In this document: positions 41,990 through 51,705 of the stretch, piece after piece
How the letters are laid out: each line of letters starts with the position of its first letter
Position numbering within the stretch: the stretch's first letter is position 1
Notes under the pieces: model-generated
Databases searched by the model: none
Told to the model about the DNA's origin: nothing
Seen by the model: the letters and a program-made list of their open reading frames with translations, nothing else
Program-made: the position numbers and the translations under genes
From: Anaerolineae bacterium
Lineage (GTDB): Bacteria > Chloroflexota > Anaerolineae > Anaerolineales > Villigracilaceae
Reading direction: 5' to 3'
Length of the DNA stretch: 54,736 nucleotides
NCBI GenBank assembly: GCA_017303655.1
Contig: JAFLCE010000016.1
Location: 1-54,736, forward strand

Positions 41990-42136
41990 GTGGTCAAAGC
42001 GGGGCAAATATTACTATGCATAAATCGAATTGTCAACATGGCGCAGAAATTCTTCATATCAATTTCACCACTTTCTTGAAAAAGAACCTGTCTGCTTTGC
42101 CCGCCCTGCTATAATGGAGACCATCAAAGGTGACCC

Positions 42137-43042
42137 ATGAACATCCTTGTGCTGGAACGTGACCTCAAAGAACTGGCTTTCATCCAACAGGTATTGAGCG
42201 GGAAAAAATACGAAATTCTCCCTGTCCTCACTAGTGATCAAGCCTTGCAAGCCATTCAAGCTGGCGTTGCCCGCTGTATCATTGCCAATTGGGATACCTC
42301 CGACGCGCAACCCACGCAGTTGATTCAACGGATTCGCGCCTCGACCGCCCTCGGGCCTGTGTATGTGCTTCTGATCACGTCTCGCACGCTGGAAGAAGAC
42401 CCCACACTCACAGGCATGGATGATCTGCTTCACCGTCCCTTCAAATCAGCGGACTTGAAGAATCGCATTTTGATCGCTGAACGCATTATGTCTTTAACTA
42501 ACAAGTTAACCGAAGCGCGTACGCAGCTTGAGAATCACGCCGCTTTTGACCCCCTGACCGAATTTATGAATCGAACCGCCTTTGTGCGGCAATCCACCGG
42601 CGAACTTGAGAGATCACGGCGTGCCTCCATGCCGCTCAGTATGATCGCTTTGGATATTGAAAACTTCAGCCTTATCAATGAAAAGTTTGGAATAAAGATA
42701 GGCGATGATGTTCTAAGAGTGGTTGCTAAATCCATTCGCGATAAGAGCCGACCCTACGATTGCATTGGTCGTTGGGATGGCGATGAATTCGTGCTAGCTT
42801 TGCCCGGCGTCATTGGTGCGGATGGGGAAAAGGTAGCGGGTAGGATCATTGCCGGGGTTCGCGGCACCCGCATCGAGGTCCCGAATGAGCCGCCGTTGAA
42901 CGTCAAGATCAGTGCCGGAGTGGCATCCATCATGCGCATTACCACTACGACCGAGATCGAGCCGATCATTGAACAGGCACGGCAGGCAGTACGACGTGCA
43001 AAAGAGGCGGGGGGCAACCAGGTGTTTTTGTCGTTTATTTAA
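42137..43042 (+). CDS. Receiver-like domain with GGDEF (diguanylate cyclase)
   Basis: 301 residues. The N-terminal about 115 residues resemble a receiver (MNILVLERDLKEL, IIANWDTSD, VLLITSRT). The phospho-acceptor position is not a clean match, so it may be degenerate. A short coiled linker leads to a GGDEF domain (FDPLTEFMNRTAFV, MIALDIENFSLINEKFG). The signature reads WDGDEF, with the first Gly replaced by Asp while GDEF is kept, so c-di-GMP synthesis is still plausible. No RxxD inhibitory site was noted. A TATAAT at 42110-42115 and ribosome site AAGGTGA precede it. Confidence 0.85.
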   Translation: MNILVLERDLKELAFIQQVLSGKKYEILPVLTSDQALQAIQAGVARCIIANWDTSDAQPTQLIQRIRASTALGPVYVLLITSRTLEEDPTLTGMDDLLHRPFKSADLKNRILIAERIMSLTNKLTEARTQLENHAAFDPLTEFMNRTAFVRQSTGELERSRRASMPLSMIALDIENFSLINEKFGIKIGDDVLRVVAKSIRDKSRPYDCIGRWDGDEFVLALPGVIGADGEKVAGRIIAGVRGTRIEVPNEPPLNVKISAGVASIMRITTTTEIEPIIEQARQAVRRAKEAGGNQVFLSFI

Positions 43043-43043
43043 C

Positions 43044-43355
43044 TTACAACCACTGGATCAAGAACAAGGCTGCCATGCCAACCAAGATGGTCAACAAGGT
43101 GTTGCGCGAGAACCAGGCGGTGGCAATGGCGACAATACCCGCGAGCAGACGGGTGTTGCCCAGTGACAGATCGAGCGCACCGTTGCGGATTAATAATTCG
43201 GGGAAAATGATGGCAGAAAGAACAGCCGGGGGAACATAATGTAAGGCTTTTCGCAGAGTTTCTGGAATTTCAAATTTTCCAAAAAGATAGATCAACGAGA
43301 AACGCATTCCAAAGGTGATCAACCCGCCGAGGATCATAACCAGCCAGATATTCAT
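43044..43355 (-). CDS. azlD: AzlD-family branched-chain amino acid exporter subunit
   Basis: 103 residues with four hydrophobic segments, matching AzlD (NIWLVMILGGLITFGMRF, YVPPAVLSAIIFPELL). It works with AzlC as an exporter of branched-chain amino acids and analogues. Its start overlaps the azlC stop by four bases. Confidence 0.88.
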   Translation of the reverse strand: MNIWLVMILGGLITFGMRFSLIYLFGKFEIPETLRKALHYVPPAVLSAIIFPELLIRNGALDLSLGNTRLLAGIVAIATAWFSRNTLLTILVGMAALFLIQWL

Positions 43356-44053
43356 AGCAATTCCTTTGAAGGTTGGCGGCTTTCTAAAATTGTGCCAACT
43401 GCAATGCCAACCAGTGCCGCAAGGATCAAGCCGAGTTTAAAAGGCAGGGAATATGCCACAATGGCGGTGATGCCTGCACTTAATGCGGCGGCGATCATGG
43501 GTTGTTTCTTGAGGACAGGCACAACCATGGCGATAAAAGTAAGCGGCAGGGCAAAATCGAGCGACCAACTTTCAGGAATAGCCGCGCCGAGGAAGATGCC
43601 AATGGCGGTGCTAACCTGCCAGTTGAACCATAATGCAAACCCAGCTCCAAGCAGGAACCAGTGTTTATGGGTTTGCAGCCCTTCTTTTTCATAATTTAAA
43701 ATGGATGGTGCATAGGCTTCGTCGGTTAGAAAGTATGAGAGCATGACTTTCCATTTTAGAGAAAGGTCTTTTAAGTAGGGGGCAAGTGAGGCGCTGTATA
43801 ACATGTGCCTCAAGTTGACGACCGCGATCGTAACGACGATGACAAACGCAGGCGCATTTTCGCTGACCAATTGCGCCGTGATGAATTGAGCCGACCCTGC
43901 AAACACGATCGACGACATCATTTGGGCGGCGGCGTTCGAAAGCCCGGCATTCAATGCCAATGCGCCGTAGATCATGCCGAACGGGAAGACGCCGATCAGT
44001 AACGGCACTTCGGCGCGGACACCTTCAATAAAATTTTTTCTTGCTTCGCTCAT
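43352..44053 (-). CDS. azlC: AzlC-family branched-chain amino acid exporter subunit
   Basis: 233 residues with several membrane helices and the AzlC pattern (FIEGVRAEVPLLIGVFPFG, SSIVFAGSAQFITAQL). It is the large subunit of the AzlCD exporter. It begins two bases after the upstream amine oxidase gene and overlaps azlD, so all three probably form one operon. Confidence 0.9.
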   Translation of the reverse strand: MSEARKNFIEGVRAEVPLLIGVFPFGMIYGALALNAGLSNAAAQMMSSIVFAGSAQFITAQLVSENAPAFVIVVTIAVVNLRHMLYSASLAPYLKDLSLKWKVMLSYFLTDEAYAPSILNYEKEGLQTHKHWFLLGAGFALWFNWQVSTAIGIFLGAAIPESWSLDFALPLTFIAMVVPVLKKQPMIAAALSAGITAIVAYSLPFKLGLILAALVGIAVGTILESRQPSKELL

Positions 44054-44055
44054 AG

Positions 44056-45399
44056 TTATCCTTTACCAATAATTTCTTGTGCCACGCGTTGACCACTCTC
44101 CACGGCACCTTCCATAAAACCTTGAAAAGCAGTAGCGTGTTCGCCTGCAAAGAACAAACGTCCTGCCGGTGTGAATAAAGTCTGCCAATGCGCATGGACG
44201 TCACCTGGAGCAAGGTTCATGTAGGATGCTTTTGTAAACTGCTCGTTGAGCCAGGCAGTTGTTTCGGCATGTTCGATTAACGCAGATGAGCCGGGGAATA
44301 ACTTCTCGATCTCATTCACAGCGACTTGAATGCGTTCTTCATTGGATAATGCCGAAAGTTTTGTGCCCGGCGCGCCGCCTGTGTAGGCGGTGAGGATTCC
44401 GCTTTCATACTCAAGGTGACTGGTGGCATGCCAGATATAACCAATGGGCAGATCTGAATTTAGGCGTCCGTTCCAGTTTTGTTCGTCCCAAAACCGCTTG
44501 CGATATTGGATCATCACCTTGGTCACTGCGCCGTAAGAGATTTCATTCACCATGCGTTGATGCGGCGCGGGCAGCGACCCACCAAAATCAATGTCGCGTG
44601 CTGTGGTCAACGGAATTGCCAGGATGGCAAAGTCAGCATCCACTGTCAGCGAAGAATCGGCTTGGGTGTAGGTAACAGATACCCCGTCTGCTTTGAGGCG
44701 CAGAGACTTCACCACTGCATTCAAGCGCACATCCGTCAACGTCTTCACCATCGCCTGCGGAATTAAGTCATTGCCGCCCACGGCGCGCATGCTAGGCGGG
44801 CGCTCGGTGCTGCTGTAATACATCTTCGCATTGCGGCACAGATCGAGCAGCGATAACGCTTCAGGCTCGCAAGTATATTCAGAACGAATGTAAGTGATGA
44901 AATACTTTTTTGTCAGCGGATGGAGATCGAGCGATGCAATCCAATCACCAGCCGATTTTGAATCAAGATCTTCGGCTTCATCTGCTGTTTGCGGCTGATA
45001 CGGGTCCGCAATCTTTAGACTCAATTCAGCCATAGATTCCCATCCGCGCTGCACTTCAGCCGCAAAATCGAATCCCCAAAGTTTCGCATCGGCAACCAGC
45101 CCGGCTTTGCCATCGAAACTGCCCCAGTCTTTATCTTGCGCCTGCCACGAACCGGAAGATGCCAGTGCAATATTAAATTCTTTTGCCAGCGCGATCATGC
45201 GGGTGTGATGCTCTTCAATAAATTCACCACCGCCCTCAGCCATGAGACCGTGCTTAAACGTGCGTAGGGTCTGCACCCGTCCGCCCACACGGTCGCGCGC
45301 CTCCAACACGGTCACTTGCCAGCCCGCTTTTTGCAATTCGTAACCAGCCGAAAGCCCGGCAAGTCCCGCGCCAATAATGATGACAGATTTATTATTCAT
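44056..45399 (-). CDS. FAD-dependent amine oxidase
   Basis: 447 residues of the flavin monoamine oxidase family. The dinucleotide-binding motif is at the N-terminus (IIIGAGLAGLSAGYELQ, VLEARDRVGGRV) and the FAD-contacting C-terminal motif is RLFFAGEHATAFQGFMEGAVESG (seen from FFAGEHA onward). It likely oxidises primary amines or amino acid side chains to aldehydes or imines, yielding H2O2. The start at 45399 was chosen because it immediately precedes the conserved strand; the longer frame runs through the terminator at 45428. Cotranscription with azlCD suggests amine or amino acid handling (inference). Confidence 0.88.
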   Translation of the reverse strand: MNNKSVIIIGAGLAGLSAGYELQKAGWQVTVLEARDRVGGRVQTLRTFKHGLMAEGGGEFIEEHHTRMIALAKEFNIALASSGSWQAQDKDWGSFDGKAGLVADAKLWGFDFAAEVQRGWESMAELSLKIADPYQPQTADEAEDLDSKSAGDWIASLDLHPLTKKYFITYIRSEYTCEPEALSLLDLCRNAKMYYSSTERPPSMRAVGGNDLIPQAMVKTLTDVRLNAVVKSLRLKADGVSVTYTQADSSLTVDADFAILAIPLTTARDIDFGGSLPAPHQRMVNEISYGAVTKVMIQYRKRFWDEQNWNGRLNSDLPIGYIWHATSHLEYESGILTAYTGGAPGTKLSALSNEERIQVAVNEIEKLFPGSSALIEHAETTAWLNEQFTKASYMNLAPGDVHAHWQTLFTPAGRLFFAGEHATAFQGFMEGAVESGQRVAQEIIGKG

Positions 45400-45427
45400 A
45401 AGTTTGGATTTTATCATTTGGATAAAA

Positions 45428-45453
45428 AAAGCCGTCCAAATTGCGGACGGCTT
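45428..45453 (-). terminator. Terminator after thiol peroxidase gene
   Basis: GCCGTCC/GGACGGC stem (45431-45437 with 45445-45451), followed on the minus strand by seven T bases. It separates tpx from the amine oxidase operon. Confidence 0.85.
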
Positions 45454-45499
45454 CGCTTCTTTCTCGTACTTGAACTGATTCAGCTTCGGTATTTTTTTT

Positions 45500-46024
45500 C
45501 TAGCCGAGAGCTTGCTTCGCTGCCGCGATGACCTCGTCGTAATTCGGTTCCATACCAAGTTCAGGCAGGTAGTTGACGTAGGTCAACTTGCCATCGCGCC
45601 CTACAATGAAGACCGAGCGGCGCAGGTAGCGGCGTTCCTTGATGAGGATGCCATACTTGATGCCGAACTCAGCTTCAAGCACATCCGAAACGACCTTCAC
45701 CTTTTCCACACCGGCGGCACCGCACCAGCGCTTTTGCGCCATGGGGAAGTCGCAAGAAATCGTGTAGATGATAATGTCATCGCTCAGTTTGGCGGCTTCT
45801 TCATTGAAACGGCGGGTTTCGCGGTCGCAGACATCCGTATCTAGCGAGGGGACGGCTGAAAGGATGATGACCTTGCCCTTGGATTCTTGCAGCGGGTTCA
45901 CAGCCGCCCAGCCAGCCACAACGCTGGTAAATTCAGGTGCTGCCTGCCCAACTTTTACTTCATCGCCATAAAGGGTGACGAATTTATCGCCCAGTTTAAA
46001 AACATCGGTTCGGGTTGTAGTCAT
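45500..46024 (-). CDS. tpx: Thiol peroxidase (atypical 2-Cys peroxiredoxin)
   Basis: 174 residues. The peroxidatic Cys is in PSLDTDVCDRETRRF and the resolving Cys in PMAQKRWCGAAG, the spacing of Tpx. It reduces hydrogen peroxide and organic peroxides with thioredoxin. It is monocistronic, divergent from the rhamnose genes. Proximity to an H2O2-producing amine oxidase may be coincidence. Confidence 0.93.
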   Translation of the reverse strand: MTTTRTDVFKLGDKFVTLYGDEVKVGQAAPEFTSVVAGWAAVNPLQESKGKVIILSAVPSLDTDVCDRETRRFNEEAAKLSDDIIIYTISCDFPMAQKRWCGAAGVEKVKVVSDVLEAEFGIKYGILIKERRYLRRSVFIVGRDGKLTYVNYLPELGMEPNYDEVIAAAKQALG

Positions 46025-46068
46025 AAATCTCTCTCTCCAAATTGGTTTATTTGAATATTGTATCAGAT

Positions 46069-46082
46069 GCCTATCGATAGGC
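46069..46082. promoter_or_regulatory. 14-bp palindrome in the tpx-rfbC divergent promoter
   Basis: GCCTATCGATAGGC is a perfect dyad midway between the two divergent genes. A TATAAT for the rfb genes is at 46115-46120. The dyad may bind a regulator of tpx, rfb or both. Confidence 0.4.
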
Positions 46083-46153
46083 TGCTCTTACATATTTAAA
46101 TCGATTTCTGGCGATATAATACGCCCGCCTCTACTCAAGGAGATTTTCGCCTC

Positions 46154-46702
46154 ATGGAATTTGTCCCTACCGCCCTGCCCGATGTTGTGCTGATCAAACC
46201 CAAAGTGTTTGAAGACCCGCGTGGTTTCTTTATGGAAACCTACCGGGAGGACCGCTTTATTGCGGGTGGCATCTCGCAACCGTTTGTACAGGAAAATCAT
46301 TCTGCTTCGGGCAAAGGCGTACTGCGCGGACTGCATTACCAGATCCGCCAGACGCAAGGCAAACTGGTGCGTGTGCTTTCTGGCGAGATCTACGATGTGG
46401 TAGTAGATATCCGTCGCAGCTCACCGACCTTCGGGCAGTGGGTTGGTATAATCCTTTCAGCAGAAAATAGACATCAACTTTGGATCCCGGGCGGGTTTGC
46501 ACACGGATTTTATGTTCTAAGCGAGCACGCCGAGGTGGTTTACAAAGTCACAGATTATTATGCCCCAGAATGGGAACGCAGCATTTTATGGAACGACCCA
46601 CAGATCGGTATCGACTGGCAGCTCTCGAAAGATTCGCCGCCGGTGCTTTCTCAAAAAGACTTGAACGGTACCCCTCTGGCTGAAGCCGAGTTATTTGAAT
46701 AA
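46154..46702 (+). CDS. rfbC: dTDP-4-dehydrorhamnose 3,5-epimerase
   Basis: 182 residues with the RmlC cupin pattern: FEDPRGFFMETYR, FVQENHSAS, VLRGLHYQ with the catalytic His, and WIPGGFAHGFYVLS. It converts dTDP-4-dehydro-6-deoxyglucose to the L-lyxo epimer in dTDP-L-rhamnose synthesis. It is the first gene of a four-gene rhamnose operon, with a ribosome site (AAGGAG) before the ATG. Confidence 0.95.
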   Translation: MEFVPTALPDVVLIKPKVFEDPRGFFMETYREDRFIAGGISQPFVQENHSASGKGVLRGLHYQIRQTQGKLVRVLSGEIYDVVVDIRRSSPTFGQWVGIILSAENRHQLWIPGGFAHGFYVLSEHAEVVYKVTDYYAPEWERSILWNDPQIGIDWQLSKDSPPVLSQKDLNGTPLAEAELFE

Positions 46703-46727
46703 AGTGAGATAAGGAAACCACTAGAGA

Positions 46728-47798
46728 ATGAAGAATGTTCTGGTTACAGGCGGAGCCGGTTTTATCGGCTCGAATTTCATCCACTATTTGATCCAAACGG
46801 AAGCGAATGTCAACATCATCAATCTGGATGCCTTGACGTATGCAGGGAATTTGTCAAACTTAAGCTCGGTCGAGAATCATCCGCGCTACCGGTTTGTGCA
46901 GGGCAATATCTGTGATGCCGATGCGATGGATAATCTCCTGCGCGAGCATGAGATCGACACAATCGTACATTTCGCTGCCGAGTCTCACGTAGACCGTTCC
47001 ATTCTTGGTCCCCGTCAGTTTGTTGAGACGAATGTGATGGGAACCTTTAACATGCTCGAAGCCGCGCGAAACTATTGGCTTCGCGATAAAAGTATGCCAC
47101 TGGAGCATGTCCGTTTTCATCACGTCTCCACCGATGAAGTCTTCGGGTCGTTGAAAGCGGGCGAACCCGCCTGGACGGAAGAAACGCCCTACGCGCCCAA
47201 TTCACCGTATGCCGCCTCAAAAGCCGCCAGTGACCATCTCGTGCGTTCCTATGGGCATACGTATGGGTTGCCGTATACGATCACGAATTGTTCCAATAAT
47301 TACGGTCCGTATCAATTCCCTGAAAAGCTCATTCCTGTCATCATCCTGAATGCCATGGAAGGCAAGCCTTTGCCCGTATATGGAGATGGGCAACAGATCC
47401 GCGACTGGTTGCATGTGCAGGATCACTGTGAAGCCATTCACCTCGTATTGACAAAAGGCAAAACCGGCTCGACCTATAATATTGGTGGCGTGAATCAACC
47501 CGCCAATTTGACCATTGTAGAGACCATCTGCGATATTCTTGATGAGATCTCTGATACGACTCACAAGCCGCACAAGAACCTGATCCAATTCGTCACCGAC
47601 CGCCCCGGGCATGACCGCCGCTATGATATGGATACGCATAAGATCCATGCCGAATTGGGCTGGCAGCCACGCCATACTCTCACCGAAGGATTGTTGGACA
47701 CCGTCAAATGGTATCTGGATAACTTGGAGTGGGTGAATTCGATCCGAAAAAAGCAGGAATACAAAGGCTGGCTCGATACGAACTATAAAGCCCGTTAA
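46728..47798 (+). CDS. rfbB: dTDP-glucose 4,6-dehydratase
   Basis: 356 residues, extended short-chain dehydrogenase. The NAD motif is TGGAGFIGSNF. The active site is seen in VSTDEVFGSL and the YxxxK motif YAASKAASD. It removes water from dTDP-glucose to give the 4-keto-6-deoxy sugar, upstream of RfbC and RfbD in the pathway. Confidence 0.95.
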   Translation: MKNVLVTGGAGFIGSNFIHYLIQTEANVNIINLDALTYAGNLSNLSSVENHPRYRFVQGNICDADAMDNLLREHEIDTIVHFAAESHVDRSILGPRQFVETNVMGTFNMLEAARNYWLRDKSMPLEHVRFHHVSTDEVFGSLKAGEPAWTEETPYAPNSPYAASKAASDHLVRSYGHTYGLPYTITNCSNNYGPYQFPEKLIPVIILNAMEGKPLPVYGDGQQIRDWLHVQDHCEAIHLVLTKGKTGSTYNIGGVNQPANLTIVETICDILDEISDTTHKPHKNLIQFVTDRPGHDRRYDMDTHKIHAELGWQPRHTLTEGLLDTVKWYLDNLEWVNSIRKKQEYKGWLDTNYKAR

Positions 47799-47810
47799 AA
47801 GGAGAAACAC

Positions 47811-48683
47811 ATGAAGGGAATTATTCTAGCAGGCGGGCGCGGCACGAGGTTGCATCCGCTCACCTTGGCGGCGAGCAAACAGTTGTTGCCCGTGTACGAT
47901 AAACCCATGATCTATTATCCACTGTCTATGTTGATGCTGGCAGGCATCCGTGAGATTCTGATCATTAGCACGCCCGAAGATCTGCCCTCGTTCCAGCGTT
48001 TACTCGGCGATGGGAAATCCTGGGGCATGTCATTTCAATATGCAGAGCAGGCTGAGCCGCGCGGCTTGGCAGATGCTTTTATTGTGGGGGAGTCCTTTAT
48101 CAATGGTGAAAAAGCCTGCCTGATACTTGGCGATAATATCTTCTTTGGGCAAGGCTTGCCGGGACAATTACAGGCTGCTGCACAACTTGAGCATGGCGCG
48201 TTGGTTTTTGCTTACCCGGTCAACGACCCGGAACGTTATGGTGTGATCGAGTTCGATGCGCAGGGTAAAGCCATTAGCCTGGAAGAAAAACCAAAACAAC
48301 CCAAGTCTCATTATGCGGTGCCGGGCTTGTATTTTTTCGACGAGCGTGTGGTTGCATTTGCCAAAGCACTTAAGCCATCTCCGCGCGGCGAGATCGAGAT
48401 CACAGACTTGAACCGCGTTTATCTTAATCGAGGTGAGTTGCAAGTTATTTCACTGGGACGTGGCGTAGCTTGGTTGGATGCTGGAACACATGAGTCACTG
48501 TTGCAGGCGGCAAATTTTGTGCAAGCCGTCGAAGACCGCCAAGGCTTGATGATCTCTTCACCCGAGGAGATCGCTTTTCGCAAAGGCTTTATTGACCGCG
48601 AGCAATTAAAGGTGCTGGTTGAAAAATTAGGCAAGAATAGTTATAGCGACTATCTTGCCCGTTTGGCAACTGCTAAAGCCTAA
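47811..48683 (+). CDS. rfbA: Glucose-1-phosphate thymidylyltransferase
   Basis: 290 residues. The nucleotidyltransferase signature is [13 protein letters not shown], followed by [14 protein letters not shown] and LGDNIFF. It makes dTDP-glucose from dTTP and glucose-1-phosphate, the first step of the rhamnose pathway. It starts 12 bases after rfbB. Confidence 0.95.
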   Translation: MKGIILAGGRGTRLHPLTLAASKQLLPVYDKPMIYYPLSMLMLAGIREILIISTPEDLPSFQRLLGDGKSWGMSFQYAEQAEPRGLADAFIVGESFINGEKACLILGDNIFFGQGLPGQLQAAAQLEHGALVFAYPVNDPERYGVIEFDAQGKAISLEEKPKQPKSHYAVPGLYFFDERVVAFAKALKPSPRGEIEITDLNRVYLNRGELQVISLGRGVAWLDAGTHESLLQAANFVQAVEDRQGLMISSPEEIAFRKGFIDREQLKVLVEKLGKNSYSDYLARLATAKA

Positions 48684-48693
48684 AGCTTTTTCT

Positions 48694-49572
48694 ATGAAAA
48701 TTTTACTGTTCGGGAAGACGGGTCAGCTGGGTTGGGAATTGGAGCGAACTCTTGCCGCTTTGGGGAGTGTGCATGCGCTTGGGCAGACGGATCTAGACTT
48801 ACAAAACCTTACTACTTTAAAACAAATAATTCTCACCACCAAACCAGATGTAATCGTGAATGCTTCGGCGTACACCGCTGTAGACCGCGCCGAGCAGGAA
48901 AAAGAAATTGCCATGCGTGTCAATGCCGAAGCGCCCGGCGTGATGGCACAAGCGGCAAAAGAGCTCCGCGCTGTCTTCCTTCATTACTCAACTGATTACG
49001 TCTTCGATGGCAAAAAGAATTCGGCATACACCGAACAGGATGCAACGAATCCGCTCAACGTGTATGGTCAAAGCAAATTAAACGGCGAACAAGCCGCGGC
49101 GGAGTCGCGCGGCGCGCACGTCATCCTGCGTACCAGTTGGGTCTACAGTTTGCGGGGCGATGGGTTCGTCTCGAAGGTCTTGCGTTGGGCACGCAGCCAG
49201 GAAAACTTGAAGATCGTCAGCGATCAAGTGGGCAGCCCCACCTGGGCGCGGGCGTTGGCAGAGACCACGGCGCTGATGTTGGCGCACAGTGCGCCAAGCC
49301 CTTATGATTATTTTTCTGAACGCGTGGGGGTCTATCACCTCGGCGGGCTGGGATCGGTCTCACGCTTGGATTTTGCACAGGAGATTTTGCGACTCGATCC
49401 ACATAAAGAGGAGCAGATTTGTAAACGCCTCGAACCCGCGCTGACGGCTGATTTCCCAACCCCAGCCTTGCGCCCGCTGAGGACGGCACTGGATTGCTCC
49501 CGGTTCAGCGCCACCTTTGGGGTGAGCCTGCCCACCTGGCAGGAGGCATTGCGGCTTGCCATGGGGGACTAG
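48694..49572 (+). CDS. rfbD: dTDP-4-dehydrorhamnose reductase
   Basis: 292 residues. The NAD(P)-binding motif is GKTGQLGWEL and the catalytic region reads HYSTDYVFDG with YGQSKLNGE. It reduces dTDP-4-keto-L-rhamnose to dTDP-L-rhamnose, completing the pathway. The ATG at 48694 sits 10 bases after rfbA and directly before the conserved strand; a GTG-type extension reaching into rfbA is unlikely. Confidence 0.94.
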   Translation: MKILLFGKTGQLGWELERTLAALGSVHALGQTDLDLQNLTTLKQIILTTKPDVIVNASAYTAVDRAEQEKEIAMRVNAEAPGVMAQAAKELRAVFLHYSTDYVFDGKKNSAYTEQDATNPLNVYGQSKLNGEQAAAESRGAHVILRTSWVYSLRGDGFVSKVLRWARSQENLKIVSDQVGSPTWARALAETTALMLAHSAPSPYDYFSERVGVYHLGGLGSVSRLDFAQEILRLDPHKEEQICKRLEPALTADFPTPALRPLRTALDCSRFSATFGVSLPTWQEALRLAMGD

Positions 49573-49792
49573 CTCTGCAAAATTAGGAAAGATGGGGCAA
49601 ATATTAAAATTATCCTTACAGAACAGAAAATCTCCCCTTGGGTAATATGTTTTATAATCATTATCTACTTGCCTGAAGTCGCCACATGACTTTTAAGTTG
49701 TAGTCTGCGGTTTTTACTTCTATGACGCTACCTTCAGGTATTTCTTTGTATTGTCTTTTGTAGCAACTGATTTGGAGAAAGGTTTGAAGATC

Positions 49793-51489
49793 ATGGAATT
49801 CAAAAATAATACCCCATTCATCGTTAAAGGACTTGTACAAGTTTTTGTGGTTGGAGTGTTTATCCTCTCACTGTTTGTAACCAGCCCTGTAGGTGCAGTC
49901 GGTGGAGCGGATTTGGTCGTCACTAACGTCGTGATTACCCCTGCTAACCCCGCTCCAGGAGAAGCTATTTCGGTTAGTGTTACTATTTTGAATCAAGGGG
50001 ATGAGACAAGCGAGAGTATTGTGTACCGGCATGTTTTTGTGAATACGGGGAACCCCAATAACTTGCCTCCAGATCCAGGAACAGGTTGCCCATCGACCGA
50101 TGACCCGTATGAAAATTATTTCCGACAAGACCTGAACGATGGGCTACCGCCAGGCATATCAGATACAAAGCCAGTTAGTATTCCAGATGGTCTGCCAGCA
50201 GGAAATTATGAGTTTTGGGTTTATGTGGATGCTACATGTATCAACGAGGAAACTGATGAAACCAATAATGCGTATGGTCCCCTAACCCTCGATATTGGCG
50301 CAGAGATTGAAGTTTCCATCGGCGGGATCAACAAGGGAACTTATTATCTAGGACCCGGAGAAAGCACTAGGCAAAACTATGTTGGGGTAGATAGTGGACC
50401 TGCAATCGTGGAAGCTCAAGGTAGTACGGATATTATCGCAGCATTGCGGGATGCCTATTTCGTGGGTGGACAACTAGAAAGCTTCGTGCAGTTGATGGGT
50501 CTACCGAAAGAAAGCCTGTCTACTACGTACTATTTCCCCGCCTATAACAATGTGACGCTGGATGGGCAATTACGTTTTAGCAATGTGGGTAACAGTGCCA
50601 CAACGGTTACCGTCACAATTGCAGGGGTGGTGCGCGGAACATATCCGCTCAACCCTGGGGAAGCCAAGCGTGTCAATTACATTGGCTTGGATAGCGGTCC
50701 GGTGGTGGTTTCCAGCTCAGGCGGCATACCGATCATTGCGGCTCTGCGCGATGCCTATTTTGTGGATGGCAGACTGGAAAGTTTTGCACAGTTGATGGGC
50801 TTGCCACAGGAAAAATTATCCACGTCTTATTACTTCCCTGCCTATAACAATGTGACTTTGGATGGGCAATTGCGGATTGGCAATGTGGGTAATAGTGATA
50901 CCACGGTGACGGTGACGATCGCAGGCGTAGTAAGAGGAACATATCCATTGAGCCCCAGCCAAGCAGTGCGCATCAATTATGCTGGTTTGGATGCGGGTCC
51001 GGTGGTGGTGGAGAGCTCAGACGGGGTGCCGATCATCGCAGCGCTGCGGGATGCCTATTTTGTGGATGGTAAGCTGGTCAGTTTTGTGCAGTTGATGGGG
51101 CTGCCGCAGGAGCAGCTTTCGACGAATTACAATTTCCCAGCCTACAATAATGTTACTTTAGATGGGCAGTTGCGCTTTGGGAATGTAGGAATTTCAGCCA
51201 CTACGGTGACCGTGACGATTGCTGGGTTGTGCGTGGGACCTATCCACTCAATCCGAGTGAAGCGAAGCGGGTCAATTATGCTGGGTTGGATGCTGGACCC
51301 GTGGTGATTTCCAGTTCAGGCGGCGTGCCGATCATTGCGGCATTGCGCGATGCGTACTTTGTGAATGGCAAGCTCGAGAGCTTCGCGCAGTTGATGGGCT
51401 TACCTTTGGAACTGCTTTCGACTGGTTATTATTTCCCGGCTTATAACAACGTCACACTGGATGGACAGTTGAGGTTTGGAGTGCCGTAG
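49793..51489 (+). pseudogene. Secreted CARDB protein with four 100-residue repeats, frameshifted
   Basis: A signal peptide (VFVVGVFILSLFVTSPVGAVGG) is followed by a CARDB-type adhesion domain (DLVVTNVVITPANPAPGEAIS) and four tandem repeats starting at 50306, 50606, 50906 and 51206, exactly 300 bases apart. Each repeat has PIIAALRDAYFV, SFxQLMGLP and YYFPAYNNVTLDGQL. In repeat four a G run at 51223-51225 is one base shorter than expected. The first frame therefore ends early at 51307, while repeat four continues in another frame to 51489. It could be a sequencing error, a phase-variable site or a real mutation. Without the shift the product would be about 565 residues. Confidence 0.8.
50306..51484 (+). 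repeat. Four tandem 300-bp coding repeats
   Basis: Units at 50306, 50606, 50906 and 51206 share the period with no gaps until the one-base loss in unit four. The same 100-residue unit recurs from 53977 in the next gene. Confidence 0.9.
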
Positions 51490-51514
51490 TCGGAATACAT
51501 TAGTTGATTTCACT

Positions 51515-51544
51515 AAGAGCCTTTCTCGTTCGAGAAAGGCTCTT
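51515..51544 (+). terminator. Terminator after the repeat protein gene
   Basis: Perfect 14-base arms (51515-51528 and 51531-51544) with a TT loop, then a T-rich tail. It separates the two repeat-protein genes. The remaining gap to 51705 holds only a ribosome site. Confidence 0.85.
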
Positions 51545-51705
51545 CTTTATTTAGTGCTGTCACTATTTATGATGTCTTTATAGGGTACTCACCTAGAAGA
51601 CCACATACTAGTACAAACGAACTAATAGCAATTTCGACCCATTTCATTGTTAGATACAGACTAATACCATAGAATATCTCAAATTCATACTCCAAGGAGA
51701 ATGTA

